A stretch of DNA of 64,000 nt from Symsagittifera roscoffensis (taxonomy: Eukaryota; Xenacoelomorpha; Acoela; Convolutidae): positions 25,125,536 to 25,189,535 of the forward strand of contig NC_087066.1 in assembly GCF_963678635.1 (NCBI RefSeq). Direction: 5' to 3'. Within the stretch, counting starts at the first letter, position 1. Each line of letters starts with the position of its first letter. The notes beneath the pieces were generated by a model. It had not been told where the DNA came from, did no database searches, and saw nothing but the letters and a program-made list of their open reading frames with translations. Position numbers and translations under genes: made by a program. Below, in pieces: positions 54,869 through 64,000 of this stretch.

Positions 54869-57800
54869 CTAAACATTGCGTATAACATAGTCAATCTTTC
54901 TAAAATGTAATAGAGCCATCATAGAAAGGCGAGAATTTTTTGGGTGGTATTTTTTACCGTTTAAAAAATTGTAATTTTTTATATCTTTAAAAAATCCACT
55001 GTAGTCTTGGGTATAGATGTCTGAAAATCCTGCGGTTTCTGCAAATTTTCCTAATTTTTGGTCAATGGATTGTCTTTGTATTGTATCCAATCTTGTAAGA
55101 AGTTCTTGATATTGTTGTGTGCGGATGTGATGTTGTATATCCGATCTAGAGTAATTACCTAGTGATTGTAAATCTATATTTGGGTTTTTAGCAATAGCTC
55201 TGATGTTTTCTGGTAAAAATTTCTCTAAGGGTGGCATAAATGTAGGATATTATTTATCTTCATCTGGATTTAACTGTACAACATTGTGGCTTTTACCAGA
55301 TCCACATGGGACGGCTTTATCCCAAAAACATATTCTTCTAGAAAGTGTGTCAATAAAATGTATTTATTTTTGTAGAGTGTGGGGATTGGTTTGTAACATG
55401 TTTTATCTTCAAATGTATATAATGGTAATAATTTTTTTGTACATGTGTTATACCATAAAATGTTTCCTTCGTAGTGCAAGTGATTGTAAAAAATGTGTTC
55501 GTTCAAGATTCTAGTTCTGATAGTGACTATTCTTGAAATTTCTGCTTATGGTATAGTCCAATTTCATGTCTAACAGAATGTCATAGTGAATTGCACCAAA
55601 ATATGTGTTGTTCATAAGTGATAGTTCTTGTAGACGAGTACTGCTTTTGTCTTGTGGTCGAAGTTTTCCATCAGTTCTTCCTGTGTTTTCCGGAAAGGTT
55701 ACTGGGATGTATGAGTTTTCGTCATGATTTGAAAGATAATATGCTGGACTTGGTTTAAATCTTAGTTTTCCTATGTTCATGTCGAAAACTTTTTCGTATT
55801 CGACAAGAACTTCTGAATATTGTGTTTTATAAAATGGAGTCTTATATCTGCAAGCGAGTTCTATTTCGGGGTAGATTTGAAAACGTGTCATTTTGTTTTC
55901 TATGTTATTGTAATAACAATCATTGTTATATCGGATTTTTTCAGGGTTTACTTTATCATAAGGAACGGATTCAATAAAGTTTTTTTGATGAAATTTTATC
56001 ATTCTTGCCTGTATTCTTGCAACTTGAAATGTGGTACATGTGTCTTCGGGGAACCAAACAATAGTTGCTTCTGTTCTTGTTGTTTGATCTTATTATCCTT
56101 GATCATTTTTACAAGATAATCGTAATCCTTGATAAATTATGGTGTTTTTTTAAAATCTCGTGTTGGTTGTATTTTTTCTAATTGAATTTTCCAATCAAAA
56201 AACATTTATTCTTGATATCCTTTGCAGAGTCTGAAAATACTTGAAAACTTACTAAATTTCGGTCTATACCTTTATTTGCGGTTAATTTTAATCGTTGAAG
56301 TTTGTTTTTACAGTCTTCGGACTTGGGTTGTAAAAGTCTTTCTATTTTGCTTTTATATAAAGATTCGTGATCAAGTCTATTTTTGTTTCCATTTAAGACT
56401 TGGGAACAATGTAGTTTTTTCTCTGAGATTGCTGCTGTAAATTTGTATCATGTTAAGATTGTGGCTCGGGCTTTTGAAAAAAATTTGGCTTTTATATTCG
56501 TTTTTTCTGTTTCTTGTGGTTCGGATTCGCATTGAGTTACTTGCTTTATGGCGTTAGTGTTTTTGTTCATTTTCTTCACAATCATAGTGTGTGGGAAGAA
56601 AATTGTGAGTTCCTGTTCGAAGAGAAGGATTTTTAGGATTTGTTGGTTCTGAAAAAAAGTGGAGGTTTTGAAGGATAAGGATAATTAAAAAATACATGTG
56701 GAGGATAGTCTTGAATATGGTTGATAGAATGGAATATATCCAAGTGTCTTTTTTGTATATCTATCGTATTTATAGATACTTTCTGTTGTGATAAATGGGG
56801 GAGGTAAAGATTGAGCTGTTATGTTTGGTTGAGCTAGGGGGAGAGGAGATGTACTAAATTGTTTATTTTCACTGTTGATTCAAATTCAAGAGTAAAATTG
56901 TCTTGTGTAAGGATTTGTACGTTGTGTTCTTGTATGTCTTTGTGAATATCGTATCGATTTTGTAATCTGCTGAGTGCCCAATTATGTAGTCTGTTACTGT
57001 CAAGATGTTGATTAAATAATGGAGGGGTGCTACGAATGTATTCCAATCTAATCGTAGGGGTAGATTGTTGGTTAAATGTTCTTTATATCTATTGTCTAAA
57101 TTTGTAGGGAAATTTGGGGGAAAAGGTGTTGTTTGGGTTTGACTTATTGAAGGGGTTGAAGGTAGTGATAGGGTTTCTGGTAATGACAAAGATGTATCCG
57201 ATGAGGTTTCTATAGGGTCTTTTACCAAATTTGGTTCACCTTGAGTGAAAGCTTGTGTCATCCATTTAGGGAGACGTAGTGTTGAAGTTGGGAGGTTAAA
57301 AAGATTTTCACAAGTTTGTTCGGATGTAGGGCTGATCCTAAGTATTCCGATGGTATGTTCGGAGTATTTTGTTGTGAGTTAGGTTTTAATGGTGGAGGGG
57401 TATTTTGAATTGTATTACTGGAAAGATCTAAAGGATTTGGGATTGATGATGAGGGTATATTGAATTGAACTCAGGGAGTTGTAAAACTTCTATTACGTCT
57501 TGGATGTATGATTTGTCTATCTATTGTGGAGGTATTTTGGTTTTGACTAGGGCGTCTTGTTCTATTAAGGTCTTGCTGGAGAGAAGGGTATATAATGTAT
57601 ATTGGCTCGTATTGTGGTTCGCTTAAAGCAGCGTGGCAAACTACGGGTTCTAAAGGTTCTGATAATAATGAATTTCTTTCCTCAAATGTTTATATGTTTT
57701 CTTGAAATGATATACATTTTGATGATTGGGGGTGATTTGTCTGACTGAATGTTGGTGCTGCTAGAGATTCCTGGGGTGTGATAGTGTTGATCATAGTAAT

Positions 57801-57879
57801 CTTCTATGAAAATGATTAAAAGTATTGTTGCTAGTGCAAAACTTATTATTGCCTTTTTGATACATTTGCTTTTTGTCAT
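54869..57879 (-). pseudogene. ORF3 of copy C: membrane-anchored, envelope-position protein
   Basis: Blocks in order: an N-terminal membrane segment (KAIISFALATILLIIF, 57682-57879); a Pro/Ser/Asn-rich region (57.66-57.1 kb); LRLDWNTFVAP and PPLFNQHLDSNRLHNWALSR (56834-57261); a Lys-rich block near 56.3-56.5 kb; a long open frame with MTRFQIYPEIELACRYKTPF (55511-56002); and a C-terminal frame with QSIDQKLGKFAETAGFSDIY (54869-55237). Several Cys and NxS/T sites occur in the middle. Position after pol, the N-terminal hydrophobic anchor and the size (about 1,000 codons) suggest an envelope-like protein. No fusion peptide, furin site or C-terminal membrane span is clear, so the role remains unproven. 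Stops and shifts make it non-functional. Confidence 0.5.
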
Positions 57880-58165
57880 AATTAGAAAGATTAAAAATGT
57901 AAAAAAAACTCTAAAAAAAATGTCTTTCTTGTTGAATAGATGTTTTAACGTTTAGATAGTTCTTGAAATATCGTACCTGAGGAGGTGGTCACGCATTTTT
58001 GCAAGGTTGTGGTATGCTTTTTGTAGCGAAAAGAAAATTACGAAAAAAAGTGCAAAAATTGTGAAGAGAAAGAGAAATATTTCAAAGATGTCTTTAATAA
58101 AAACTAAACAGATTTGAAAAACAATTGAAAGGAGTGAAAAAATTTTGAAGTTATTATTTTGAGGA
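57880..58165 (-). pseudogene. Hydrophobic reading frame upstream of ORF3 in copy C
   Basis: The frame of the ORF3 anchor stays open upstream except for one TAA. It contains two more strongly hydrophobic stretches, around EIFLFLFTIFALFFVIFFSL (about 58.05-58.10 kb) and FFRVFFTFLIFLI (about 57.89-57.93 kb), separated by a charged piece (KAYHNLAKMRDHLLRYD). No ATG opens this part, so it may be joined by splicing or read from further upstream. It could be part of a longer, multi-pass ORF3 leader. Confidence 0.35.
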
Positions 58166-58170
58166 GTTTA

Positions 58171-58488
58171 ACAGTTTAAATGGTGGTTTCTAGTTTTTTT
58201 TATGGAATATACGATATTGAAATCAGCGCTTTTCAAAGTTAAAAAAAACGCTCTTCTGTTTATTTAACCAGAAAAGCGTTGAATGTTTTTTGCAAGCTAA
58301 AATCAATCGTCTTCGTCATTCCAATTGATTAAACCGGTTGATTATGATTGATGTCTTTTAATACAAAAAAAAAACTCGGGCAATCAGGGTTCTCAGCTGA
58401 AACATTGTTTTAGTTTTCAAGTCTAGAAATTTATTTGCAGTTTGGGTTTAGAATTTATTTGATGATTAACCTTGGGCTGGTCGATCTT
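58171..58488. other. No gene recognised
   Basis: AT-rich, with one GATTGATTAAACCGGTTGATTATG-like patch near 58330-58350. Lies between copy C and the next foldback element. Confidence 0.4.
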
Positions 58489-59659
58489 CCCGTACCGGAG
58501 TTCCATGGATAATAATCGATTATAGTGGAACAATTTTCCCTAAAATGTTGTCATTATAATCCATTATAATCCATTATAATCCATTGTGGCAAATTTGAAC
58601 CACGTAGTCGATTATGTGGTCATTAAAATCGATTTTTGAAAAATATTGTCCACTAATTTTGTCACTGAAATCGATTATTTTTGCCAATATAATCCATTAT
58701 AGTGGATTTTTTTGCAATAAAAATCCACTATAATCCATTTCATTTTTAGAACTAAATTCGATTATTTTTGCAAAATATTGCAAATTTTGCGAGAAATTTG
58801 CAGAATTTATGCCATGTTTTTTACTACATGGCATGTCTCAACGTCATCCCCTCGCCCCCTCAAGCTTCCCCCATCCCCCTCAGCTAAAAGGGGGAGCTGG
58901 GGCGGAGAGAAGCTGTGGGGGAAGCTGGGCGGGAGAGAGACGCTGGGGGGGGGGGGGGGGGGGGTTGGGTAAATAAATTCGGGTAAACTGGGGAGGATAG
59001 ATGGAGGACTGGTAAACTGGGGGGGAGGAAAAATGGTGGGAGGGGGAGTAAGCGGGGGGGGGGGGTAGTAAACTGAAGATGTAGTAAACTTGGGGCTTAA
59101 CTGGTGGGGGGCGGTAAACTGGGGGGGGGGGAACAGGGTTAAAAAAACTTATAAATATTATCCATGGAACTCCGGTGGGGGAAGCTATGAAAATCTAATT
59201 CAAACCCCTGAAAAATTAGTTTTATTAGGGTTTTGGTTAAAAAACTGTGAAATGAAAGGTTAGTTAAACTGCGATGAATTAAAAAAAGTACAGACAAAAA
59301 ATATATAAATTTTATTCTGAAATGTAACATTTTATGAAACGTAATTCGTAGCAATTGCACTAAACAGGAAATGAGATAGTTTTGAACAAAATTGTAAATT
59401 TCAAGAATAACCCCTCGAAAAAATCCATTATAATTGATTAAAAACGGATTATTTTGCCTCGAAAACAAGTTTCATTTTCTTTCAAAAGTAATCTATTATA
59501 ATCGATTATAATCGATTATATTCGGATTTTATTGATTAGAAAAATAGTTTCATTATAATCCATTTTTAATCGATTATAATCGAATTTTATCAAAATTTAT
59601 TGAGACAGACCACGAAAATTCATTATAATCGAATATTATCAATGGAACTCCGGTGCGGG
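58489..59659. mobile_element. Foldback element with 38-bp inverted ends and a nested third copy
   Basis: The left end (58489-58526) and right end (about 59622-59659) are inverted copies of about 38 bp built on ACCGGAGTTCCAT and GATAATA, with about four differences. A further copy of the same end, oriented like the right end, lies inside at about 59154-59178, so a shorter element (58489-59178) may be nested. The interior holds many ATTATAATC(C/G)ATTATAAT words and a guanine-rich block. No coding capacity. Confidence 0.8.
58945..59132 (+). repeat. Guanine-rich tract with GGTAAACTGGGG words
   Basis: A run of 20 G at 58945-58964 is followed by several GTAAACTGGGG-like units (about 58983, 59011, 59068, 59109) and more G runs. 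The plus strand could form G-quadruplexes. Confidence 0.8.
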
Positions 59660-59965
59660 TTTGTAGTTGATCAGAACCTGTGAACTTTTTGTCCAATTTG
59701 TCATTGCAAACTTATTTATCTGCTTTAAATTATTTTTAATTCTATTTTTATCTTTTTTTGATTTGATGATAAATTTTCGCCTTATTTGAGGCTGATGAAT
59801 AAAATTGAAACTCTGAGTTATCATCGATAAATTGTTGGGCAAACCAATTCTGGTGCTGGGCCAAGTAATACAAATTCCCCCAAAACCAATGGGAAGAATT
59901 TCATTTGGTTCTAAAACAGGTTTTGAAAAATCAGAAATGACCATTTCATACTCATTGCTACGCAA
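59639..59965 (-). CDS. Unidentified open frame ending in a transposon terminus
   Basis: The frame (first Met near 59942) includes EMVISDFSKPVLEPNEILPI and GFGGICITWPSTRIGLPNN, which look coding-like, then a basic tail. An ACAG acceptor-like sequence precedes it at about 59966. The last codons (KPAPEFH) come from the inverted end of the foldback element, so the true 3' end has been replaced or the frame is accidental. No known domain. Possibly an exon remnant truncated by the element. Confidence 0.25.
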   Translation of the reverse strand: MRSNEYEMVISDFSKPVLEPNEILPIGFGGICITWPSTRIGLPNNLSMITQSFNFIHQPQIRRKFIIKSKKDKNRIKNNLKQINKFAMTNWTKSSQVLINYKPAPEFH

Positions 59966-60993
59966 CTGTGTTCTAACTTAATCACAGGGGTTCCAGGTCT
60001 GTGAAAAGCGAGATGTTAACTAGACTCCAAAAAGCTTAAGGACAATCTGAACATTTAGAGCTCTGCCTTGATACGAGCAGTCTTGTATAAAAATTTGCCT
60101 ACAAGACAAACACAGCTTTTTTGAAAATTACAGTTATGCCATTTAACCAGAAAAAAATATTGTTTGATAAAATAGCTTTTGCAACAGTTTGTAGGAATAC
60201 TGAAAAGTTTCAACCAACCAGAATCTTTAGGCATTCCTATTGGCTACATGACTTTGCACAAAACCGAAATCGTTATCAACAGAAAGTGAATTTTAGCAGC
60301 GCAACAAAATTTTGCTGAACAATTTGTGCAGATATACAAAAATATATTTTTTTCATTTTTGAAAAAATAGGTTTTTATTTTTTTCCAATGCCCGACTTTG
60401 ATTTTACAGAACTTCAAAATGTATGTATCTGACTGTTTTTTTAATCGGTTGATAATAACTTTATTGGCGCGGAATTGTTCGCTTTCTTTGATGTTTCCGC
60501 AATTTTCATGATATTTTGGAATATTAGTTTTGATTGGCTGAAAAAAAAATTAAAATAAAATTGCATCGCTCGGTCTGTCAAATCATAAGGGATGCCACCC
60601 AAACATTTAAGTAAACAAATCAAAGATTAAATTTAATCTTAAAAAAACTTCAACTTAGAAGTAACAATTAGTTTCTGATTGCTACCAAGGAGCATATACT
60701 AATCGCAGCCGGTAACTGGTAAATAATTTTGCAAAAAATCTGTACCAAGAGTAAAAGTTACATGAAAAAATACATACGCCTGACAAAATTGCCTTTCCAG
60801 AGTTACGCGTTCGGGTTTTTGAGAATAAAATTAACTCAAAATATGTTAAAGTCTATCGAAAAGAGACGTTAGGTTCACGATGAGAAGTTTCAGGCCAGTT
60901 TTCATGCCTTGGTGGCTGACCAATTTGTTCATTTCGACCAAAATTTTCGAAATTGTCAGTCTTATTCTTTTGTCTTTCTTGTAATTAGTTCTC
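59966..60993. other. No gene established
   Basis: A repeat-family relic lies at about 60040-60095 (TGATACGAGCAGTCTTG). Frames at 60121-60318 (plus) and 60441-60623 (minus) show no motif. Confidence 0.4.
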
Positions 60994-61440
60994 CTATTTC
61001 GGAATTCTTGACCCATTCCCACCTCTTTGGCATATTTCTTTGTTCGGCTTTGAAGAATTTTGCGGGTCTTGAAGTAACGACCCCTCCTCCCAAATGTTTA
61101 CCTCTGTATCTAGAGTTTGCAAGACTGAAACCTTTGCATCCTTGTCATCGCTTTTTGATGCTAAATCAATTAGAGCGATTTCCCATTCTTTGTGGAGAGC
61201 CGGTTTTTTTGCTTTTTGGGCGATCTTGCTTTTGCATTTTTTTCTTGCCTTAAGAAATAACTTTTCCGCCATTTTTTTATTTGTGCACTCATGGGACTTG
61301 GTTGCAATTACAATGGTTGGTTCCGGAAAAAAACTGAATTGATTTTGATTTGAAACCGCCTCCACTGGAATCAGAGAACCTGCAATCAGAGAGCGACAAA
61401 TGTAATGGACAATATAATCAATTATTGATGCCAGGTTCGA
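60994..61440 (-). CDS. Unidentified 149-codon open frame
   Basis: The frame is open from 61440 down to a stop at 60994. It reads SLIAGSLIPVEAVSNQNQF, then a basic stretch KKMAEKLFLKARKKCKSKIA, then ALIDLASKSDDKDAKVSVLQ and a polar end. The first Met is internal (KKMAEK, about 61266), so the start is unclear and an upstream exon is possible. The charge pattern looks like real protein. The middle could be helical. Base composition is less AT-rich than the flanks. I do not recognise it; it may be a host exon or part of a mobile-element ORF. Confidence 0.3.
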   Translation of the reverse strand, partial: SNLASIIDYIVHYICRSLIAGSLIPVEAVSNQNQFSFFPEPTIVIATKSHECTNKKMAEKLFLKARKKCKSKIAQKAKKPALHKEWEIALIDLASKSDDKDAKVSVLQTLDTEVNIWEEGSLLQDPQNSSKPNKEICQRGGNGSRIPK

Positions 61441-62274
61441 TATTTAAATCCATTTTTAATGGATTATGATCGATCTTTTTTATGAAAAGCTTATCCACTT
61501 TATTGGTTTTTTCTTCCGATATAATAGTTTTTTTCGCAACAAAAATCCATGAAAATCTACTTTTTCTTCTCAAAAATCTATTGAAATCAATTTTTGTTGC
61601 TACACTAAAATGGTCTACATTCGATTGTTTTCTGCAGAAAAATTGTTTACTCTTGTTATACTTTTTCTGCAAATTTATGAAAAGATATTTTTGAGCTAAA
61701 TAACAAACAACATGAAAGAAAAAAATGAAACCACTTAGGAAAAACTTGTTTTTTTTCTGTTTTTTTTCTTGATGCTCTTTATTCTCCCTTTGAACTAATT
61801 AATTGTCTGTGTTTTTTTGTAGTCCCCGACTTGTACGAGTAGCTGAACTTCTCTAAACTGATTTTGTGAGAACTTCCTGGCATCAATTTGTGTAGCTATT
61901 GTTCTCGTGAAAACGGAGTTGAGGGTAAGAGGTGGCTGAGGCATGAACAGCAGATTCACAATGAATTTTTAAAAAATATGTATATTAAAATTGAAAACCC
62001 TCCCCCCCCCAACACATACCACAACAGTCACCAAAAAAATTCTTTTTGTTAGCTCGGCAATTTTGAAAAATCTACTTACCCTTAAGTAACTTTTGGGAAA
62101 ATTTGTTTTGTATTGAGACAAAATTGTCTTTCTAGCGCGGCAAGCGAAGCCAGCTACTCGAACAAGCTGATGACATCCTGGGTTGAAGTTGCATTGCACT
62201 TCAGAAATGTATCATAGATATTCCAATTTTAGCATCCATGTATCAACATATGTTGCAAAGCCACTCTAAAATGT
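61441..62274. other. No gene established; splice-like sites
   Basis: On the plus strand a TTTTTTGTAG acceptor-like end at about 61823 and a GAGGGTAAGA donor-like site at about 61931 bracket 105 bases, but all frames between them contain stops. On the minus strand a frame with CHQLVRVAGFACRARKTILS (near 62.1-62.2 kb) ends at an AAGGGTAAGT donor-like site. CTTGT(A/T)CGAGTAGCTG is present in both, in opposite orientation. Insufficient for a gene. Confidence 0.25.
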
Positions 62275-62400
62275 TCATCCATGTTTCATCTATGAAACAC
62301 GGATGCAAATTACATTGATGTTTCATCGATGAAACATGTTTGAAAAATGGATGTCAGTTCTATGATTCATCCATGATTCTTATTGGTCCATGAAAAATGA
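62275..62400. repeat. Cluster of TTTCAT..ATGAAA palindromes
   Basis: ATGTTTCATCGATGAAACAT at 62318-62337 is a perfect 20-bp palindrome. ATGTTTCATCTATGAAACAC at about 62281-62300 is nearly the same, and related CATCCATG words lie on both sides (62277, 62386). Probably the centre of a decayed foldback repeat. Confidence 0.65.
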
Positions 62401-64000
62401 ATGCATATGGCCTTGATGTGTCATTCCTGTTTTTCCGGCCTAAAAAAATACCTCTCATACACTTTTCCTTTATAAAAAAAATTATCAACTGGTAATTTTC
62501 CATCAAAAATTTGAAAAAATTCTCAGAACACTCATTTTTAAAACTCAATTGAAAAAATAAATAAAAATTAGGCTAATTATAATTTGAACAATGTCAAATG
62601 AAATTATACAATGAAATTGCACAATGAAATTATAAACAACCAATGAAAATGTGCGTAAAATGTGAGTAAAACTACTTTTTGATGATTTATCAGTGTCAAA
62701 GCAAATTAAGGCAAAGAGATAAATTAAACTCACCAAATTGAGCGCATATTAATTGAAAACATGAACAAGCAATCTTCAGTTTTTGATATAAAAAAATGCA
62801 AACATTTCTCAATTTTACGATTAAAGATTTTTTAAAAATTCTCAAAAGGATAAATTTAGAAAATACCGATGACTGACAGTTCAACGTAAATTTAAGACAG
62901 TGACTTTAAGCAATAGATGACATTAAAAAACAACAAAGAAAAATTAAGTATGAAAACGTAAGATTTATCGAACAGTCTCAAGTTGAGTTTTTGCAAAAAT
63001 TGAGTTTTTTTTTTCTTCAAATTTTGTTTGATGATTCTCAATTTTAAGGCAATTTCAGGTAATCAGCTGTAACACAATGTTCATCATTTCGTTTTTCATC
63101 TTTAGGAAGGCTTCACTTTGTCATTTAGAGCATTATTTGATTGATTGCCCAAAAATGCTTTCGAACTAATGGGCATAACAAAAATTTGAAATTTTTAGGT
63201 CTTTTTTCTTTCACAGAAAAGTTTCCAAAACTTGTTATATTGATCCAACTTCTTACATGAAATCAACTTGCAGGTAGATTTGCACGATTGGCAAAACATA
63301 TTTTTATACTATCAGCACTAAAAACATTCAAAACATTAACTATTAAAAATATTTAAATAAATTAGAACATTCCAACACATTTCTCGATACAAAATTTACA
63401 CAAAGATGAAGCGTAGCCTCGCACCATTTGCGATACGGCGCAAGCGTAGCGTTTCAAGCTGGCGAACAAAAAAAAGAGACGGAAGTAAATGAACAAAAGA
63501 TAGGTATGGAAGTGAGAAAAGAAGAAAAAGCTTTTTGAACCATTCCTGGAACAATTTAAAACACAGAGGCAAAGCAGAGACTTGCAAAAACACAAAAATA
63601 GCATTGCAAGCTAGCAGACAAGAAAGAAAAGAAAGCAATTATATCCAAAGATAATTGAAAAGTTTTCCAAAATAAAATTCTAAATTTTTCTGGAGTGATG
63701 GTCTGTTTGCAGAAAACACGTTCAGAAACACATTCGACGGCTTTTTGATGAAAATTGAAAAACATGCGATCAAAAAAAAATCTTTGTCTTGAAAAACGTG
63801 AACTAGAAATTCCATTCTGAGATTTTTTTTGTTTTGTGTGATCCTGAGGAAAGCATGCAAACTATTGTTCCCTCGAACAACCCAAAGTTAAGCTAGTAAG
63901 CCAATAAAAAATGAGCCGAAATCATAAAGGCAGAATAAAGTTTTCAAGCGAAAAAAAAGAAGAAACCTACGATGTCAAGGTTAATACTTGCAAGCAGAAG
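62401..64000. other. AT-rich, no gene recognised
   Basis: Short minus-strand frames (62360-63860) are Phe/Leu/Ser-rich and overlap in several phases, as expected by chance in this composition. A less AT-rich patch at 63405-63465 (GCCTCGCACC, GGCGCAAGCGTAGCG) has no partner in the window. Confidence 0.45.

Larger units (their letters stand above)
50816..58170 (-). mobile_element. LTR retroelement relic, copy C, lacking gag-pol
   Basis: Read right to left: hydrophobic segments (58.17-57.79 kb), ORF3 (57.88-54.87 kb), ORF4 (54.51-53.58 kb), untranslated sequence, and the LTR ending near 50816. Each part matches copy B and, for the last third, copy A. No gag, protease, RT or integrase is found upstream of ORF3; beyond 58.17 kb the sequence changes to unrelated DNA. 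ORF3 and ORF4 are less damaged here than in A or B, so this copy is the best reference for those two genes. Confidence 0.85.

Noticed and set aside
62401-63860. Series of minus-strand frames of 60-80 codons near the window end
   Set aside because: They overlap in different phases, lack motifs and are Phe/Leu/Ser-rich, as expected by chance.

Overview
The window looks like a piece of an AT-rich invertebrate (metazoan) nuclear genome. It has no bacterial operon structure. The one convincing gene carries a GT-AG intron, and the rest is dense with LTR-retroelement relics, short inverted-repeat elements (MITE type) and tandem arrays. I cannot name the species from the sequence.

Layout. 1-6.0 kb: plus-strand relic of a Ty3/gypsy-type LTR element (copy A) with gag, a reverse transcriptase core (YLDD), fragments of a third ORF (ORF3) and a fourth (ORF4), and its 3' LTR. 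6.0-11.4 kb: a 46-bp perfect palindrome, then a diverged tandem array with units near 1 kb. 11.46-25.3 kb: minus-strand relic of the same family (copy B) with 3' LTR, ORF4, ORF3, integrase (DX60DX35E visible), RNase H, a roughly fivefold tandem repeat of nucleocapsid plus protease, and gag with a frameshifted CCHC knuckle. 26.6-30.5 kb: a homogeneous array of about 1,026-bp units, followed by a second direct repeat. 32.7-34.5 kb: four short inverted-repeat elements, each flanked by a recognisable target-site duplication. 35.2-38.6 kb and 44.6-45.0 kb: copies of another repeat family ending in GTTCCGAC. 39.2-40.5 kb: a decayed reading frame I cannot identify. 49.63-50.52 kb: the best cellular gene, two exons encoding 169 residues behind a TATA box. 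50.8-58.2 kb: minus-strand relic of the same retroelement family (copy C) with LTR, ORF4 and ORF3 but no gag-pol. 58.5-59.7 kb: a foldback element with a guanine-rich core. 59.7-64 kb: mostly featureless AT-rich DNA with two unidentified open frames.

How the parts relate. The three retroelement copies share one architecture: gag, protease, RT, RNase H, integrase, an ORF3 in the envelope position, ORF4, LTR. Each has lost a different part, and all carry stops or frameshifts, so none appears able to move by itself. A hairpin in the LTR is kept in all three copies with changed loops. Copy C's LTR has a TATA box pointing antisense toward the 3' end of the two-exon gene about 300 bp away.
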